Source: Planctomycetaceae bacterium (lineage in GTDB: Bacteria > Planctomycetota > Planctomycetia > Pirellulales > PNKZ01). From it: 64,000 nucleotides of DNA. The notes beneath the pieces were generated by a model, which saw only the letters and a program-made list of their open reading frames with translations, ran no database searches and was not told where the DNA came from. This document shows, one piece after another, positions 1-9,917 of this stretch. The first letter of the stretch is position 1. Each line of letters opens with the position of its first letter. Location: positions 62,001-126,000 of the forward strand of contig JAEUIN010000207.1 of NCBI GenBank assembly GCA_016793115.1, written 5' to 3'. The translations under genes and the position numbers were made by a program.

Positions 1-521
1 GCATAGCCGCCGAACAAACTGACGACGATGCCAATCAGCACGGCCAAGGACGTGAGGGCGTCGGAGCGATGATGCCAAGCGTCCACATGCAGGGCCGTAC
101 TACCGAGTTCCGTACTTGTGTTGCCCACAAAGCGAAATAGGGCTTCCTTCACGGCGACCGTCGCAATGAGCACCGGCAGGGTGAACCACGCCGGCGGCTC
201 GTGGGGAACTCGAATCTGGTGGATGCTTTCCACGGCGATATACGCGGCCGCCGCCAAGAGCGCGAGCGATGCTAAGGCTGCGGCAAGCGATTCCGCTTTC
301 CCATGGCCGTACGGATGGACGTCGTCGGCCGGTTTGGCCGAGATGCGCAAACCGCTCCAAACGATCAGCGATCCGACGATGTCGGTCGTCGATTCGATTC
401 CGTCGGCGACCAGCGCTTGGGAGTCGCCGATCAAGCCGACCGCGGTTTTCACGACGGCCAAGGTCAAGTTAACGCCGACTCCGACCGCGACGGCTCCAGT
501 TCCTGAAGATGAAGCACTCAT
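1..521 (-). CDS. Cation diffusion facilitator (CDF) family metal efflux protein, cut by window edge
   Basis: Reading the minus strand from the ATG at 521 gives at least 173 codons of a CDF transporter, which exports divalent metals such as Zn or Fe in exchange for protons at the inner membrane. Seen: four hydrophobic stretches, an ExxxD metal-site motif (E43, D47) in the second helix, the family HPYGHGKAE loop (about 69-77), and an HxxxD motif (H150, D154) at the start of helix five. These two motifs form the tetrahedral transport site in characterised CDF proteins. The C-terminal cytoplasmic domain lies outside the window. It starts 29 bases after the stop of the SASA gene on the same strand, so the two may be co-transcribed. 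The metal cannot be assigned; the Glu in the first motif is a common natural variant. Confidence 0.9.
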   Translation of the reverse strand, partial: MSASSSGTGAVAVGVGVNLTLAVVKTAVGLIGDSQALVADGIESTTDIVGSLIVWSGLRISAKPADDVHPYGHGKAESLAAALASLALLAAAAYIAVESIHQIRVPHEPPAWFTLPVLIATVAVKEALFRFVGNTSTELGSTALHVDAWHHRSDALTSLAVLIGIVVSLFGGY

Positions 522-550
522 CGTCGTCGCATACCGGTGAGAGTCGACAA

Positions 551-2002
551 CTACTTCTCGCTCGGCGAAGACGCGGCGTTCGGAACGTCCGTGCGAAAGG
601 GAACCGCCGGCAAGTCGAAGCTGTTATAGAGATTGCAGACTGGGAAGTCGGCCCAGGCGTAGCGGACATGACGAGGTTGCGGCACCTTTTCGGATTTCAC
701 AAGAACCGCCGGTCCGACGATCAGCGCCTCTGCCGGTTGGAATTGGCCGTCGTCGCCGGCAAGCGTGAAGCCGAGCAGTCTATCTCCGGTTTTTTTTAAG
801 CCGTCGCCTGCTCGATCGAAAGCGACGACGATGTGATCGTTAATGACCGCGTGGCTCTTGTATACTGGACCGGAGTAGGGGAGGGACTCACCGTAGGCGA
901 TCGCGCGTGCAGCCAAAGCGAGTCGCTTGCCGATCGGTTCCTTCTCGGCAGGGTGCATAGAATAAGCATCGCCGTAATCTGTGGAAACGATCATCGCCGT
1001 GTTCGGAGTGTTTTCCCAGACGCGTGCCTGAGCCTCGCGAATGAGAGCTAAGTTGGGGGCATTGGCTAGCGACCCCGGCGGCTTAGCCGGGGCGACCTGC
1101 ACGAACAGAAACGGTAACTCCGGCTTTCCCCAGGCTCGGCGCCAATCGGCGATCTGAGCGGCGAATAGTTTGTCATAGAATGCCGCCGTTTTGGAGGCGT
1201 TGTCCCCTTCGTAGCAAATCACTCCGCGTACGGCGTATTGAGCGATCGGTGAGACCATGCCGTTGAAGAGCGTGCCGGGCGCCAACGGATCTTTGCGACC
1301 CGGCAACGTGTCGTCGACGATCGGTTTCAGCGCGGGGTTGGATTCAAGAGTTTTCTTTTGGACCCAAGCTTCCGTGGTCGACAAGTAATGCGAGCAGTTG
1401 ATGAGTCCGATCGGAACTTCGGTCGCCGCGGCAAGTTCGCGTCCGAAGTAATAGCCGACCGCCGAGAAATTCGAAATCGTCGCCGCCGAGCCGACCGACC
1501 AAGTGGAAGAGTTTGAATACTTCGGTTCGTCGGCAGGCTCCCTCGCAACGTTGTAGAAGTGCAAACGCCGATTTTCCGGCGCAATCATTGCCGCACCCGA
1601 GTTCTTCGAGCGAAACACGCTCCATTGCATATTTGACTGTCCGGCGCATACCCACACTTCGCCTACAAACAAGTTGTGAACCGTGTGCGACGAGGTGCCC
1701 GTAACTTCCAGCGTGTAGGGTCCGCCGGGAGTAAGCGAAGGCAACACGGCGCGCCAGCGTCCGTCCTTCACGACGCCTTCGACGACGTGTTCTTGAAAGC
1801 GAACGATGACGCGATCTCCGTCGTCGGCCGTGCCGAAAACAGGAACTTCTCCGCCCTGTTGAAGAACGGCGTTGAATGTGAACATTTCATCGAGTTCGAC
1901 GGCGCCATGTGCAGGGCTCGGGCCTAGCGCCGCCAAGAACAGAAGGAGACCGGCGGCAAGCGTCGCAGAGCGACGACGACTGTTGCGGTGTTGTTGTTCC
2001 AT
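551..2002 (-). CDS. Secreted SASA-type (sialate O-acetylesterase family) esterase
   Basis: Predicted extracellular carbohydrate O-acetylesterase of the SASA/DUF303 group (SGNH fold). The start is placed at the ATG at 2002 because the following sequence is a classic signal peptide: basic residues, a leucine-rich core and an Ala-His-Gly cleavage region. An in-frame ATG 13 codons upstream is less likely. Seen: the GQSNM nucleophile block (Ser at residue 123 from this start) after an N-terminal beta domain, and a late MHP-AEKEPIGKR segment that supplies the catalytic Asp/His region in this family. Length, about 483 residues, is normal. The group removes acetyl esters from sialic acids or from algal and plant polysaccharides. 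The substrate here is not known. The CDF gene follows on the same strand. Confidence 0.88.
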   Translation of the reverse strand: MEQQHRNSRRRSATLAAGLLLFLAALGPSPAHGAVELDEMFTFNAVLQQGGEVPVFGTADDGDRVIVRFQEHVVEGVVKDGRWRAVLPSLTPGGPYTLEVTGTSSHTVHNLFVGEVWVCAGQSNMQWSVFRSKNSGAAMIAPENRRLHFYNVAREPADEPKYSNSSTWSVGSAATISNFSAVGYYFGRELAAATEVPIGLINCSHYLSTTEAWVQKKTLESNPALKPIVDDTLPGRKDPLAPGTLFNGMVSPIAQYAVRGVICYEGDNASKTAAFYDKLFAAQIADWRRAWGKPELPFLFVQVAPAKPPGSLANAPNLALIREAQARVWENTPNTAMIVSTDYGDAYSMHPAEKEPIGKRLALAARAIAYGESLPYSGPVYKSHAVINDHIVVAFDRAGDGLKKTGDRLLGFTLAGDDGQFQPAEALIVGPAVLVKSEKVPQPRHVRYAWADFPVCNLYNSFDLPAVPFRTDVPNAASSPSEK

Positions 2003-2398
2003 AATCAATCGAATGGTACGAAATCGACCAGTGTGACGCATACGCGGTCTTGGCGGGCAGGCAATATCTTATCCTCGCAGCGCCGGTTGCAATCGGTAAT
2101 TGATTGCCGTAAGGAGGCTCCCGCCGCAGCTTCCGCAAGAGCACTCGCTATCGAATCTGCCGATTGCGCGGTTTGCACCGCTGCGGTTCGAGCATAGGCA
2201 AGCACCGGTCAACTCTCGACGGCGGTCTTGCTCGGCGGCTAGCCGCTCTTGCCTTCACTATCTACAAGCTAGGGTTTTTAGGCCCTGCCTTCCAATGCCG
2301 GTAAGCAAGAGCAGAGAAGCCGCTCCACTTGCGAGCGGTGGGGAAATTATACGCACCCTCAATTTCCCGTTGGGATTTCCATTAGGCAGACGAATCAC
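2003..2398. other. Divergent intergenic region between SASA esterase and histidine kinase
   Basis: About 400 bases separating two divergently oriented genes; it should contain both promoters. I see no convincing gene. It contains a 12-base palindrome (GCGGCTAGCCGC, 2235-2246), an inverted pair GCTCTTGC/GCAAGAGC about 55 bases apart, and a CCGCTC/GAGCGG hairpin near 2321-2340. None matches a motif I can name. The short palindrome is of a length expected by chance in GC-rich DNA. Confidence 0.5.
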
Positions 2399-5257
2399 GT
2401 GTCTCAACAATCTCACGCTTCACCCCCAATTAGTCGCAAAGCAGTGCTCGCTCTCGCGGTCGGACTGCTCGTTGTCTCGCTGGGCGGTTACGTGCTGTTT
2501 CACGGCGGATTCAATACCGCCGCGGCCTTGCTGTCGACCTGCGGCGTCGTTGGGACGGCGGCGGCGATTCGTAGTTTGCGCTGTGAACGCCGCCGCCGGC
2601 CTGTTTCGCGGTTCGTCGAAGCGAATCAGATTCCGGCAGGTCGGCTCGCCACGTTTCTACCCACGGCCGTCTTGCTCACTGGAATGGTGCTATCTGCGGC
2701 GACGGCCTTGCTACTTCAGCGCCAAATCAATGCGACTTACCGGACGGAATTCACCGGCATTTGCAAAAACGTGACGGCGGAATTGGAGACGGAGCTGCGC
2801 CGCCCATTGATTCGTCTTTCCAACATTGCCGCGGCTCGTGGGCTAACGTCGAACGCTTCAGACGAGTCATGGCTGCTACAAGACATCGCCGGCTGCCTCG
2901 GGTTGGCCTACCTTAAGCCTGCTCCCGACTTCGAATCAGACGCTCGCGATTTAGTGACATTTGCGACACCCGCGGAGAGGCTGCGCTCCGAGGTCGGTTT
3001 GACTGCCGGCATGTCCCTCAAACGAAGCGACACAGCTGAAGAGGCGATCAGCCGCGGGACACCTGTTTTACTTCCTCTACAAGCATTGACAGAACACTCG
3101 GCTTCCGAGCGAATCTTTGTCGCACTCGTCCCGATCTTTGAGGGCGACACCGTCGCCGTCGATGCCGCGGCGAGGCGCAGGCAATTCACCGGATGGCTTG
3201 TCGCGCCGGTGGACTTGAGCGTCATTACGTCGCAGGCGACCAGATTTGAAGAGCGGGTGCGAGTCGCAGTGGTCGATGTAACGCTTCCCGCCTCCTCACG
3301 GAGCAACGACGGCCTTCAATCGAACGAAGGTTTCAATGCTCGCGGCGTTCATGCGGAGCGTCTGCCGATCGAGGTCGGCGGGCGGCAATTCGACGTGTTT
3401 ATCGCTGCGCGACCTGAGTTTACCAGGCTCATCGATCGGGAGACGCCGGTCGCGATGTTCGTCGTCGGTTCGTTTGCAGCCGGTCTGCTGGCGATCCTAG
3501 TTTGGTCGCTGAGCCGGAGCCATAAACGAACTGCGGCATTGGCGGCGGAAATTACCTCGCAGTATCGTCGCGGCGAAGAACGATGGCGCGAAGTCCGTGC
3601 TCAAGCGGAAAAAACGCTCAATGAGTTGGCCGTGCATCGCTATGCGCTCGACGAACATGCCTTGGTCGCCGTCACCGACCCGGCGGGCGTCATCACCTAC
3701 GTCAACGAGAAGTTTTGCACCATCAGCGGCTATCGAAAAGACGAATTGATCGGTAAGACGCACGCCGTCGTCAATTCAAAGCATCATTCCAAAGCCTTCT
3801 GGACACGCGTCTGGCGCACCATTTCTCGCGGCAAGGTTTGGCACGGCGAAGTTTGCAATCGCGCCAAGGATGGAGCGCTCTACTGGGTCGATACCACGAT
3901 CACACCTTTCTGCGATTCGCAGGGGCGAATAACTCAGTACATCTCGATTCGCACCGATATCACGGCCCGCAAAGCGGCCGAAACGTTGGTTTTGGAGGAA
4001 CGTGCAAAGGTCGAAGCGCAGGCCTGCCAATTGGAATTTCAGGCCGATGAATTACGACAAGCGCGAGAGGCTGCGGAGTCGGCGAACCGCGCCAAGAGCG
4101 CATTCCTTGCAAACATGAGCCACGAGATACGTACGCCGTTGACTGCGATCCTGGGTTACACCGATCTTCTCCGCGACGATCTGGCGAGTCCGGACCCCTC
4201 CCTCGATCGAGCGACGATCGTGGAAGTGATCGGAAATGCCGGTCGGCACTTGCTGACGCTGATCGAAGACATCCTCGATCTCTCCAAAATTGAAGCCGAC
4301 AAGATGAAGGTCGAGCAGATCGAGATGGATCTCTCCGCCGTTCTGCACGACGTGGAGAGCATGTTGCGTCCGCGGGCCGTGAAGAAAGGCCTGGATCTAC
4401 AATTGCAGTGGGAATCATCTCCGCAGCGGCTGATGATCGGAGATCCGACGCGCATCCGGCAAATCGTCATGAACTTGGCCGGTAACGCCTTGAAGTTCAC
4501 GGATTCCGGAGCCGTCACGATCGCAGTCGCAAGCACCCAGAACGAAGAAAACTGTCGGCGACTTCGCATTATCGTTCGCGACACGGGCGCAGGCATGACG
4601 CTCGAACAAGCCGCGACGTTGTTCCAGCCGTTTACTCAGGCGGACTTGAGCGTCACACGACGCTTCGGAGGTACCGGACTAGGGTTGACAATTTCGCGTC
4701 GACTCGCCCGGTTGATGGGCGGCGACGTGACGTTGGTGACGACGGCCGTCGGAATAGGAACGATATTCCAATTAGAGTTGCCGCTTGAACTGTCGGCGGA
4801 CGTCTCCGCGCGGCCGCGGCCGGCTCAATCGCCGCCCGGCTCGTCGCCGGCCGTTTTAGACGCTCGAATCCTCTTGGCGGAAGACGGACTCGACAATCAA
4901 CGGCTGATCGGCTTGGTGCTCCGCAAGGCCGGCGCGGAGGTTGTCGTGGCCGAAAATGGGGTTCGAGCGCTGGAAGTCCACGCCGAGGCATGCCGATTAG
5001 GCAACCAGTTCGATCTGATCCTCTCGGACCTTCAAATGCCCGAGATCGACGGGCTCACACTATGCGCGACGCTCCGGCAGCGGGGTTGTGACGTACCGAT
5101 CATCGCGCTCACCGCCGACGTCATGCCGGAAGTTCGAGAGCGATGTTTCGCCGCCGGATTTAATGATTTTGCAGGTAAGCCGATTGATCGAGCCGCTTTG
5201 ATCGACGTGTGTCGCCGCTGGGCCCGAGCGCGACAGCCGATGCTCGTCGGCCCTTAG
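2399..5257 (+). CDS. Membrane hybrid sensor histidine kinase (extracytoplasmic sensor, PAS, HisKA, HATPase, REC)
   Basis: A 952-residue two-component hybrid kinase. The start is a GTG at 2399. Seen in order: hydrophobic segments near residues 15-60 and 75-95, a periplasmic region of about 250 residues that resembles a CHASE-type sensor, a membrane segment near 345-367, a short coiled coil, a PAS domain (about 414-530, with a DITARK ending typical of a PAS/PAC module), HisKA with the SHEIRTP box (phosphoacceptor H575), an HATPase domain with N, DTGAGM and GGTGLGL boxes (about 680-800), and a C-terminal receiver (about 822-940) with phosphoacceptor D877 and the conserved K of the FAGKP motif. 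It should autophosphorylate on H575 and pass the phosphate to its own D877, and probably onward through an Hpt protein, which is not present nearby. The ligand is unknown and no cognate regulator is adjacent. Confidence 0.9.
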   Translation: MSQQSHASPPISRKAVLALAVGLLVVSLGGYVLFHGGFNTAAALLSTCGVVGTAAAIRSLRCERRRRPVSRFVEANQIPAGRLATFLPTAVLLTGMVLSAATALLLQRQINATYRTEFTGICKNVTAELETELRRPLIRLSNIAAARGLTSNASDESWLLQDIAGCLGLAYLKPAPDFESDARDLVTFATPAERLRSEVGLTAGMSLKRSDTAEEAISRGTPVLLPLQALTEHSASERIFVALVPIFEGDTVAVDAAARRRQFTGWLVAPVDLSVITSQATRFEERVRVAVVDVTLPASSRSNDGLQSNEGFNARGVHAERLPIEVGGRQFDVFIAARPEFTRLIDRETPVAMFVVGSFAAGLLAILVWSLSRSHKRTAALAAEITSQYRRGEERWREVRAQAEKTLNELAVHRYALDEHALVAVTDPAGVITYVNEKFCTISGYRKDELIGKTHAVVNSKHHSKAFWTRVWRTISRGKVWHGEVCNRAKDGALYWVDTTITPFCDSQGRITQYISIRTDITARKAAETLVLEERAKVEAQACQLEFQADELRQAREAAESANRAKSAFLANMSHEIRTPLTAILGYTDLLRDDLASPDPSLDRATIVEVIGNAGRHLLTLIEDILDLSKIEADKMKVEQIEMDLSAVLHDVESMLRPRAVKKGLDLQLQWESSPQRLMIGDPTRIRQIVMNLAGNALKFTDSGAVTIAVASTQNEENCRRLRIIVRDTGAGMTLEQAATLFQPFTQADLSVTRRFGGTGLGLTISRRLARLMGGDVTLVTTAVGIGTIFQLELPLELSADVSARPRPAQSPPGSSPAVLDARILLAEDGLDNQRLIGLVLRKAGAEVVVAENGVRALEVHAEACRLGNQFDLILSDLQMPEIDGLTLCATLRQRGCDVPIIALTADVMPEVRERCFAAGFNDFAGKPIDRAALIDVCRRWARARQPMLVGP

Positions 5258-5692
5258 CGTGTACGGAGCCGCGCTCCGGTTGATATTTCGAAACATCCGA
5301 CCTATCCGATGTTGTCGATCGACAACAGTCCCCGTTTCGTCGCCGATTGCGAGCACTGAAGGGTGAGTCACTCAAATACCCTGATTTACAGGCGGCCTAC
5401 AACTGGTCGCGTACTTTGAGTCAGGCGCGGTACGTCGTGGCACGGTCATTGCGAAGTAGCGGCTTCCGAGTTCGCCGGTTACCAGCGACCGGTTTGGCGG
5501 AACTCTCCGCGTAGGCTGCCCGTCCGCTTCGGCGGATGACGGCGCCCTCTCGCTCGCTTCCCGAAACGCGACTTCATGTCTTGCGGTCGGGCCGCATTTC
5601 TCCTTTCTTGCCGAGAGCGGGAGCCGCGCGGATTCTACCCTGTGCCTCTCGACTCTTACGGCAATTCCCCGTCTTCGTAGGAGGTTCATGTC
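5258..5692. other. Intergenic region upstream of the giant surface protein
   Basis: About 435 bases with no convincing coding sequence. A weak hairpin (CGGAGC/GCTCCG, 5264-5278) sits just after the kinase stop and could be a poor terminator. An 18-base perfect palindrome lies at 5310-5327. The region ends with a strong ribosome binding site (GGAGG near 5680-5684) eight bases before the ATG of the surface protein. Apparent short reading frames here have no recognisable features. Confidence 0.5.
5310..5327. promoter_or_regulatory. 18-base perfect palindrome, possible operator
   Basis: The sequence TGTTGTCGATCGACAACA is its own reverse complement over all 18 bases. It lies about 370 bases before the surface-protein gene and 50 bases after the histidine kinase stop. 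A dimeric repressor or activator could bind it. No family is assigned, and chance occurrence in a 64-kb window is not excluded (roughly one in four). Confidence 0.3.
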
Positions 5693-8600
5693 ATGCGGTT
5701 GTCGCGCGCTTGGGATTCGTTTTGGGGGGCATTCGGACTCGTTCGTCGCAATCGTCGCGGGCGAAAAGCTGCGGCGGCGCGGCGACGAAGCATGTACCGG
5801 CGGCATCGCTTCGATTCGCTTGAACAGCGCGTCGTGCTCAACGCCGACCCTGTGGCGGCGGACGATTACTACACGGTGAGCGCGCCGTACGGCGGCGGAT
5901 GGGGGAGCTACGACGTCTCCTGGCTCGCTCCCGACTTAGGGAACGACTCCGATCCGGACGGTGACGCACTGCAACTCGAACCGTTCAACGCGGGGACGAT
6001 TGTCGGAGTGCCGGGTGACACGTTTACGTTTGCCTACACGATCACCGACGGCAACGGCGGATCGAGCACGGCGAACGTGCACGTGACGATTACCGAAGAC
6101 GCGCCCCCGCCGGAGAATCAGCCGCCGGTGGTGACGGATTTCGAGCATACCGTGCCGGTCCCATTCGGCAGCGGCGGTGCGACGATCTACTGGGACGACT
6201 ATCAGCCTAGTGCCGGCGACTACTACGACCCCGAGGGGCACGGCGTCAACCTCGTTTGGACGCCGTATGCCTCCGAGTGGATTCCGTCCGGTTCGTATGG
6301 AAGCTACGCGTACACGGTTGAAGACGCCGACGGCGGGGTAACGACCGGCTACGTTCGCGTCCACGTCGTCGAAGAGCCGGAAGACGTACAACCGCCGGGG
6401 CCGCCGCCGACGGTCGGCGACGACTATCAGGATGTCTACGTGTCGGCGAGCGGCGAGTGGATCGATCTAGCGAACTACTCTCCGTACTACGGGAACGACT
6501 CCGCTTGGGACGGCAGCGGCCTCACACCGGTCAATTGCTCCAACTACGGCCAGTTCTACGCCGTACCGGGGGGCAGCTACAGCTTCGGTTACAGCGTGAT
6601 GGATAGCTGGGGCCAAGTCGGCTACGGCACCGTCACGTTAAACTTCGTGCCGAATGTCGAAACGCCGCCGAACACGCCGCCCTGGGCGGCGACGGGCCAA
6701 GCCTTTGCGGTCGACGTGACCCATAACCAAACGTCGGACGTCACGGTCGACTCCGTGTCGAGCGCCTTCTACGGCGACGCCGACGGTGATTGGTTGACGG
6801 TCGTCGTGCAGCCTATAACGCTCAGCCCCGGTCAGACCGGAACGCTCTACTTCAGCGTCAGCGACGGCTACGAAACGGCCTACGGCTCGCTGGACGTTAC
6901 GATCAACGTTTTGCCCAACCGCGGGCCGGTCGCCAACGACGATAGTTTGTCGATCGACGAAGACACGCCCGGCTCGCTGCAACTGGGAGCCAACGACTGG
7001 GACGAAGATGGCGATACCTTGACGTTCTCCTTGGTCGCCCCGGCGCAATACGGCGTCGCGGTCGTCGATGCCGGCGGCCTAGTGACCTATACGCCGAATT
7101 CAAATGTTCGCGGCACCGACTCTTTTACGTATCGGGTCGACGACGGCTGCGGCGGTGTCACGACCGCGACAGTCTACGTGACCGTTGCACCGGTCGACGA
7201 TCCGCTCGTGGCCGTGGACGACACGATCGTCGCCGCCGGCGGCACGGTTTCGTTCACGCAAGACCAACTCACGGCTAACGAGAACGTCGACGATGAACCG
7301 CTCGAAATCGTCGGCCTGCACGGTCGCCCGCAACACGGCTCGCTGACTTGGCACTCCGACGGCTCATTCACCTACCAAGCCGTTGCCGGCTACCTCGGCA
7401 CCGATTCGTTTCAATACGACGTCACCGACGGTGCGAGCACCTCGCGGGCCACGGTGACGATCAACGTCGTCGGGCCGGTTAACGCCGCGCCGACATTCAC
7501 CGTGAACGACTTTGCGGTTCCGGCGAGCAATCCGTATGTGATGATCGACGATTGGGCCTCCGGTATCTCAGCAGGCTCCGCAAACGAAGCCGGGCAATCG
7601 CTCAATTTTCAAGTGACTCTTGGTTCGGCTGCGGAACAAGAACTGTTTGCCGTCGTCCCACAGGTCGACTCCGAAGGAACCCTGTGGTTCGTTCCTTCCG
7701 GCGTCGCGGGCATCGCGCACGTGACGGTGGTGTTGTGCGACAACGGCGGCACCGCTTACGGCGGCGTAGACCAATCGGAACCGTACACGTTTACGATTAC
7801 GCTGTCGGACCCCGGCACGTATCCGGCGGCGGAGGTCGATTCCGAGCTACCGGTCGTGCAGTTCGCCGAGAATTCACGCAGCGTCGCAGTGCGTGAAGAC
7901 GTCGCCGGCGGCAAAGCCGTATTTACGGTCACGCTGTCTGAGCCCGCCGGCGAGGAGGTCGCCGTGCTCTGGCACACTGAGGCGGGTACGGCTTCCGCCG
8001 GGATCCACTACGACGCGCTAGGCGGTACGCTCACTTTCGCCGCGGGCCAAACAACAGCCTTGATCGAGATTCCGTTGATTAATGATTCGCTCGAACGAGG
8101 CGTTGTGACAGAGTTCAAAGTCGTGCTCGATAACCCGCTTGGGGCTCGGGTCGGGGACGAGGCCGTCGCCCAGGTTCAATTGGAAGATGACGACGTCACC
8201 GTCTCGATTTCCGATGCGAATCCGGCGAGCGAAGGTCCCGACGCCGAACTCGTGTTCTATGTGACGCTCTCGCGAGCAAGCGCGCACACGTTGACGGTCG
8301 ACTACTCAACGGCCGACCTTTCGGCCGCGGCGGGCCAAGACTTCACGGCGACTTCCGGTTCCGTTGTTTTTGCCCCCGGTGAGCTTATGAAGGAAATTCG
8401 TGTGTCGCTCATCAACGACAGCGATAATGTGCTCGATTCCAGCGATCCCGAACTGAAGCGAGGCGAGGGCATCGAGCAAGTGGCCGTCGTGCTGAATTCG
8501 GTCGACCCGCATGTGATGGTCGGCGCGGTGCAGGGCGTCGGCACGATCTACGACGACGACTGGCAGCGGAATCAAATCGTCGGCTATGAGCCGGGCTATA

Positions 8601-9853
8601 CACTTGAGTGGTACGGCTCCGAAGGCTATCAGTCAGGCGACGTCATCAACCTCGATCCCGATGCGGTCGTGATGAACGGCGCGACGTCGTTCGTCGTCCC
8701 CGACGACTGGACCGGGCAGTTCTTCTACGTCAGCAATCCGGAACCGGTCTACTCTTGGGAAAGCGTCGCTCCGGAAGACGCCCTGCCGCCGGGCGTAACG
8801 ATCGAGGCTCTCAATAGCTCAGACGCCGGCGAAGGAAGCGGGGCGAGGTTCCGCATTCACTTGGTCGGCGCCGCGCCGGACCAAACCGTGACGGTTCATT
8901 ACGCTACGCACGGGCAAACGGCCGAAGCGGGCGGCGACTTCACTTCGACCAACGGCAGCGTCGATATCACCGGCGACGGCTACGCCGACGTCGAGATTCC
9001 CGTGCTGCTCGACGCTTTGACCGAGATGGCCGAAACGTTCAGCGTCTACATCACGAGCGCGACCGGCGCTCTACTGTCGCCGCTCACGTACATGGCCGCG
9101 ATGCAGATTCCGCCGATCAAGATCACTAGCGTGCAGTTTCTGCGGAGCGAGGACTCGGCCGCTACGACCGGTTACCTCGACGGGCGGCGCTTCTATCCCG
9201 ACTCGCTTCTCGGCGAGGAAGTCGGTCGCAACATCGTCCGGGTGCGGGCCGTGGTGACTGGTTTGGCGCCGGGCGATCGGATCTACTTCCAATCGTACGA
9301 CGTCGACGACATCTCACGGCTCGACAGGCTCGACAAGAACGGCAACGACAACTTTGGGCGGCTCGATCTCGAAATCGATCCGACGACCGGCGACATTCTC
9401 AACAACTCCCACTTGCTGCCCGGCGAGCCGAAGGACGACGGAGCCGGTTTCGCGGGTCTGATGCGCGGCGTCGACGTCGACGGCAACGGCGGCGCATGGA
9501 GGGGCTTCCGGGCGGGCGAGAAACCGCTCGTCTCGAGCATCGTACGGGCCGACCCGATCACCGGCGAACTTTATGCCGAAGCCGATCTGCTGACGAGCTT
9601 TCAGCCGGGCGACAACTTCCGAGTGTTGGCGATTCCGCAGCAAGTCGGAGGCGATCCGAATTGGGATCCGAACGACGGCGTCATCCACCCCGACATCGTA
9701 GCGATGTTCGAAGAGCTCGATCTGACGAACTCCACGACGACCATTTACGGTACGACGCAACCGAAGGAGTACGGAGCCCGCGGTACGGACATCATCAACA
9801 TCTGGCGCCGGTTGCATGTCGAGTTCGACCACATGTCGAGCAACTCGGACTGA
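5693..9853 (+). CDS. Giant secreted surface protein with LEPR-like N-terminus, cadherin-like repeats and Calx-beta domains
   Basis: A 1386-residue secreted protein. The start at 5693 is supported by a GGAGG site eight bases upstream. The N-terminus is a long basic stretch followed by RFDSLEQRVVLNA (about 40-51), which closely resembles the LEPR-type motif (FExLExRxLL) at the start of many very large planctomycete surface proteins. Then come about six acidic repeats of roughly 90 residues (about 50-600) with NDSDPDGD, DEDTPG and GTDSFTYxVxDG signatures of tandem-95/cadherin-like modules, and three Calx-beta domains (about 719-835, 836-955, 1035-1125) marked by GxDY/F-xxxxGxxxFxxG and D-D endings. 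The aspartates suggest calcium binding. The last 240 residues form a separate module ending IWRRLHVEFDHM, close to the stop. A strong terminator follows at once. Role: probably cell-surface adhesion or structure. Confidence 0.85.
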   Translation: MRLSRAWDSFWGAFGLVRRNRRGRKAAAARRRSMYRRHRFDSLEQRVVLNADPVAADDYYTVSAPYGGGWGSYDVSWLAPDLGNDSDPDGDALQLEPFNAGTIVGVPGDTFTFAYTITDGNGGSSTANVHVTITEDAPPPENQPPVVTDFEHTVPVPFGSGGATIYWDDYQPSAGDYYDPEGHGVNLVWTPYASEWIPSGSYGSYAYTVEDADGGVTTGYVRVHVVEEPEDVQPPGPPPTVGDDYQDVYVSASGEWIDLANYSPYYGNDSAWDGSGLTPVNCSNYGQFYAVPGGSYSFGYSVMDSWGQVGYGTVTLNFVPNVETPPNTPPWAATGQAFAVDVTHNQTSDVTVDSVSSAFYGDADGDWLTVVVQPITLSPGQTGTLYFSVSDGYETAYGSLDVTINVLPNRGPVANDDSLSIDEDTPGSLQLGANDWDEDGDTLTFSLVAPAQYGVAVVDAGGLVTYTPNSNVRGTDSFTYRVDDGCGGVTTATVYVTVAPVDDPLVAVDDTIVAAGGTVSFTQDQLTANENVDDEPLEIVGLHGRPQHGSLTWHSDGSFTYQAVAGYLGTDSFQYDVTDGASTSRATVTINVVGPVNAAPTFTVNDFAVPASNPYVMIDDWASGISAGSANEAGQSLNFQVTLGSAAEQELFAVVPQVDSEGTLWFVPSGVAGIAHVTVVLCDNGGTAYGGVDQSEPYTFTITLSDPGTYPAAEVDSELPVVQFAENSRSVAVREDVAGGKAVFTVTLSEPAGEEVAVLWHTEAGTASAGIHYDALGGTLTFAAGQTTALIEIPLINDSLERGVVTEFKVVLDNPLGARVGDEAVAQVQLEDDDVTVSISDANPASEGPDAELVFYVTLSRASAHTLTVDYSTADLSAAAGQDFTATSGSVVFAPGELMKEIRVSLINDSDNVLDSSDPELKRGEGIEQVAVVLNSVDPHVMVGAVQGVGTIYDDDWQRNQIVGYEPGYTLEWYGSEGYQSGDVINLDPDAVVMNGATSFVVPDDWTGQFFYVSNPEPVYSWESVAPEDALPPGVTIEALNSSDAGEGSGARFRIHLVGAAPDQTVTVHYATHGQTAEAGGDFTSTNGSVDITGDGYADVEIPVLLDALTEMAETFSVYITSATGALLSPLTYMAAMQIPPIKITSVQFLRSEDSAATTGYLDGRRFYPDSLLGEEVGRNIVRVRAVVTGLAPGDRIYFQSYDVDDISRLDRLDKNGNDNFGRLDLEIDPTTGDILNNSHLLPGEPKDDGAGFAGLMRGVDVDGNGGAWRGFRAGEKPLVSSIVRADPITGELYAEADLLTSFQPGDNFRVLAIPQQVGGDPNWDPNDGVIHPDIVAMFEELDLTNSTTTIYGTTQPKEYGARGTDIINIWRRLHVEFDHMSSNSD

Positions 9854-9879
9854 CGAACAGGTGTTCGCGATTGAGACGA

Positions 9880-9911
9880 AGAGCGGCGTCGGATTATCCC
9901 GACGCCGCTCT
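9880..9911 (+). terminator. Intrinsic terminator after the surface-protein gene
   Basis: A perfect 13-base stem (AGAGCGGCGTCGG, 9880-9892, with its complement 9899-9911), a six-base loop and then TCCTGTTTT. It lies 27 bases after the surface-protein stop and just before the stop of the convergent oxidoreductase gene, so it may block read-through from both sides. The T-run favours the plus strand. Confidence 0.85.
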
Positions 9912-9917
9912 CCTGTT

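Noticed and set aside
2235..2246. A 12-base palindrome GCGGCTAGCCGC.
   Set aside because: About 15 palindromes of this length are expected by chance in a window this size.
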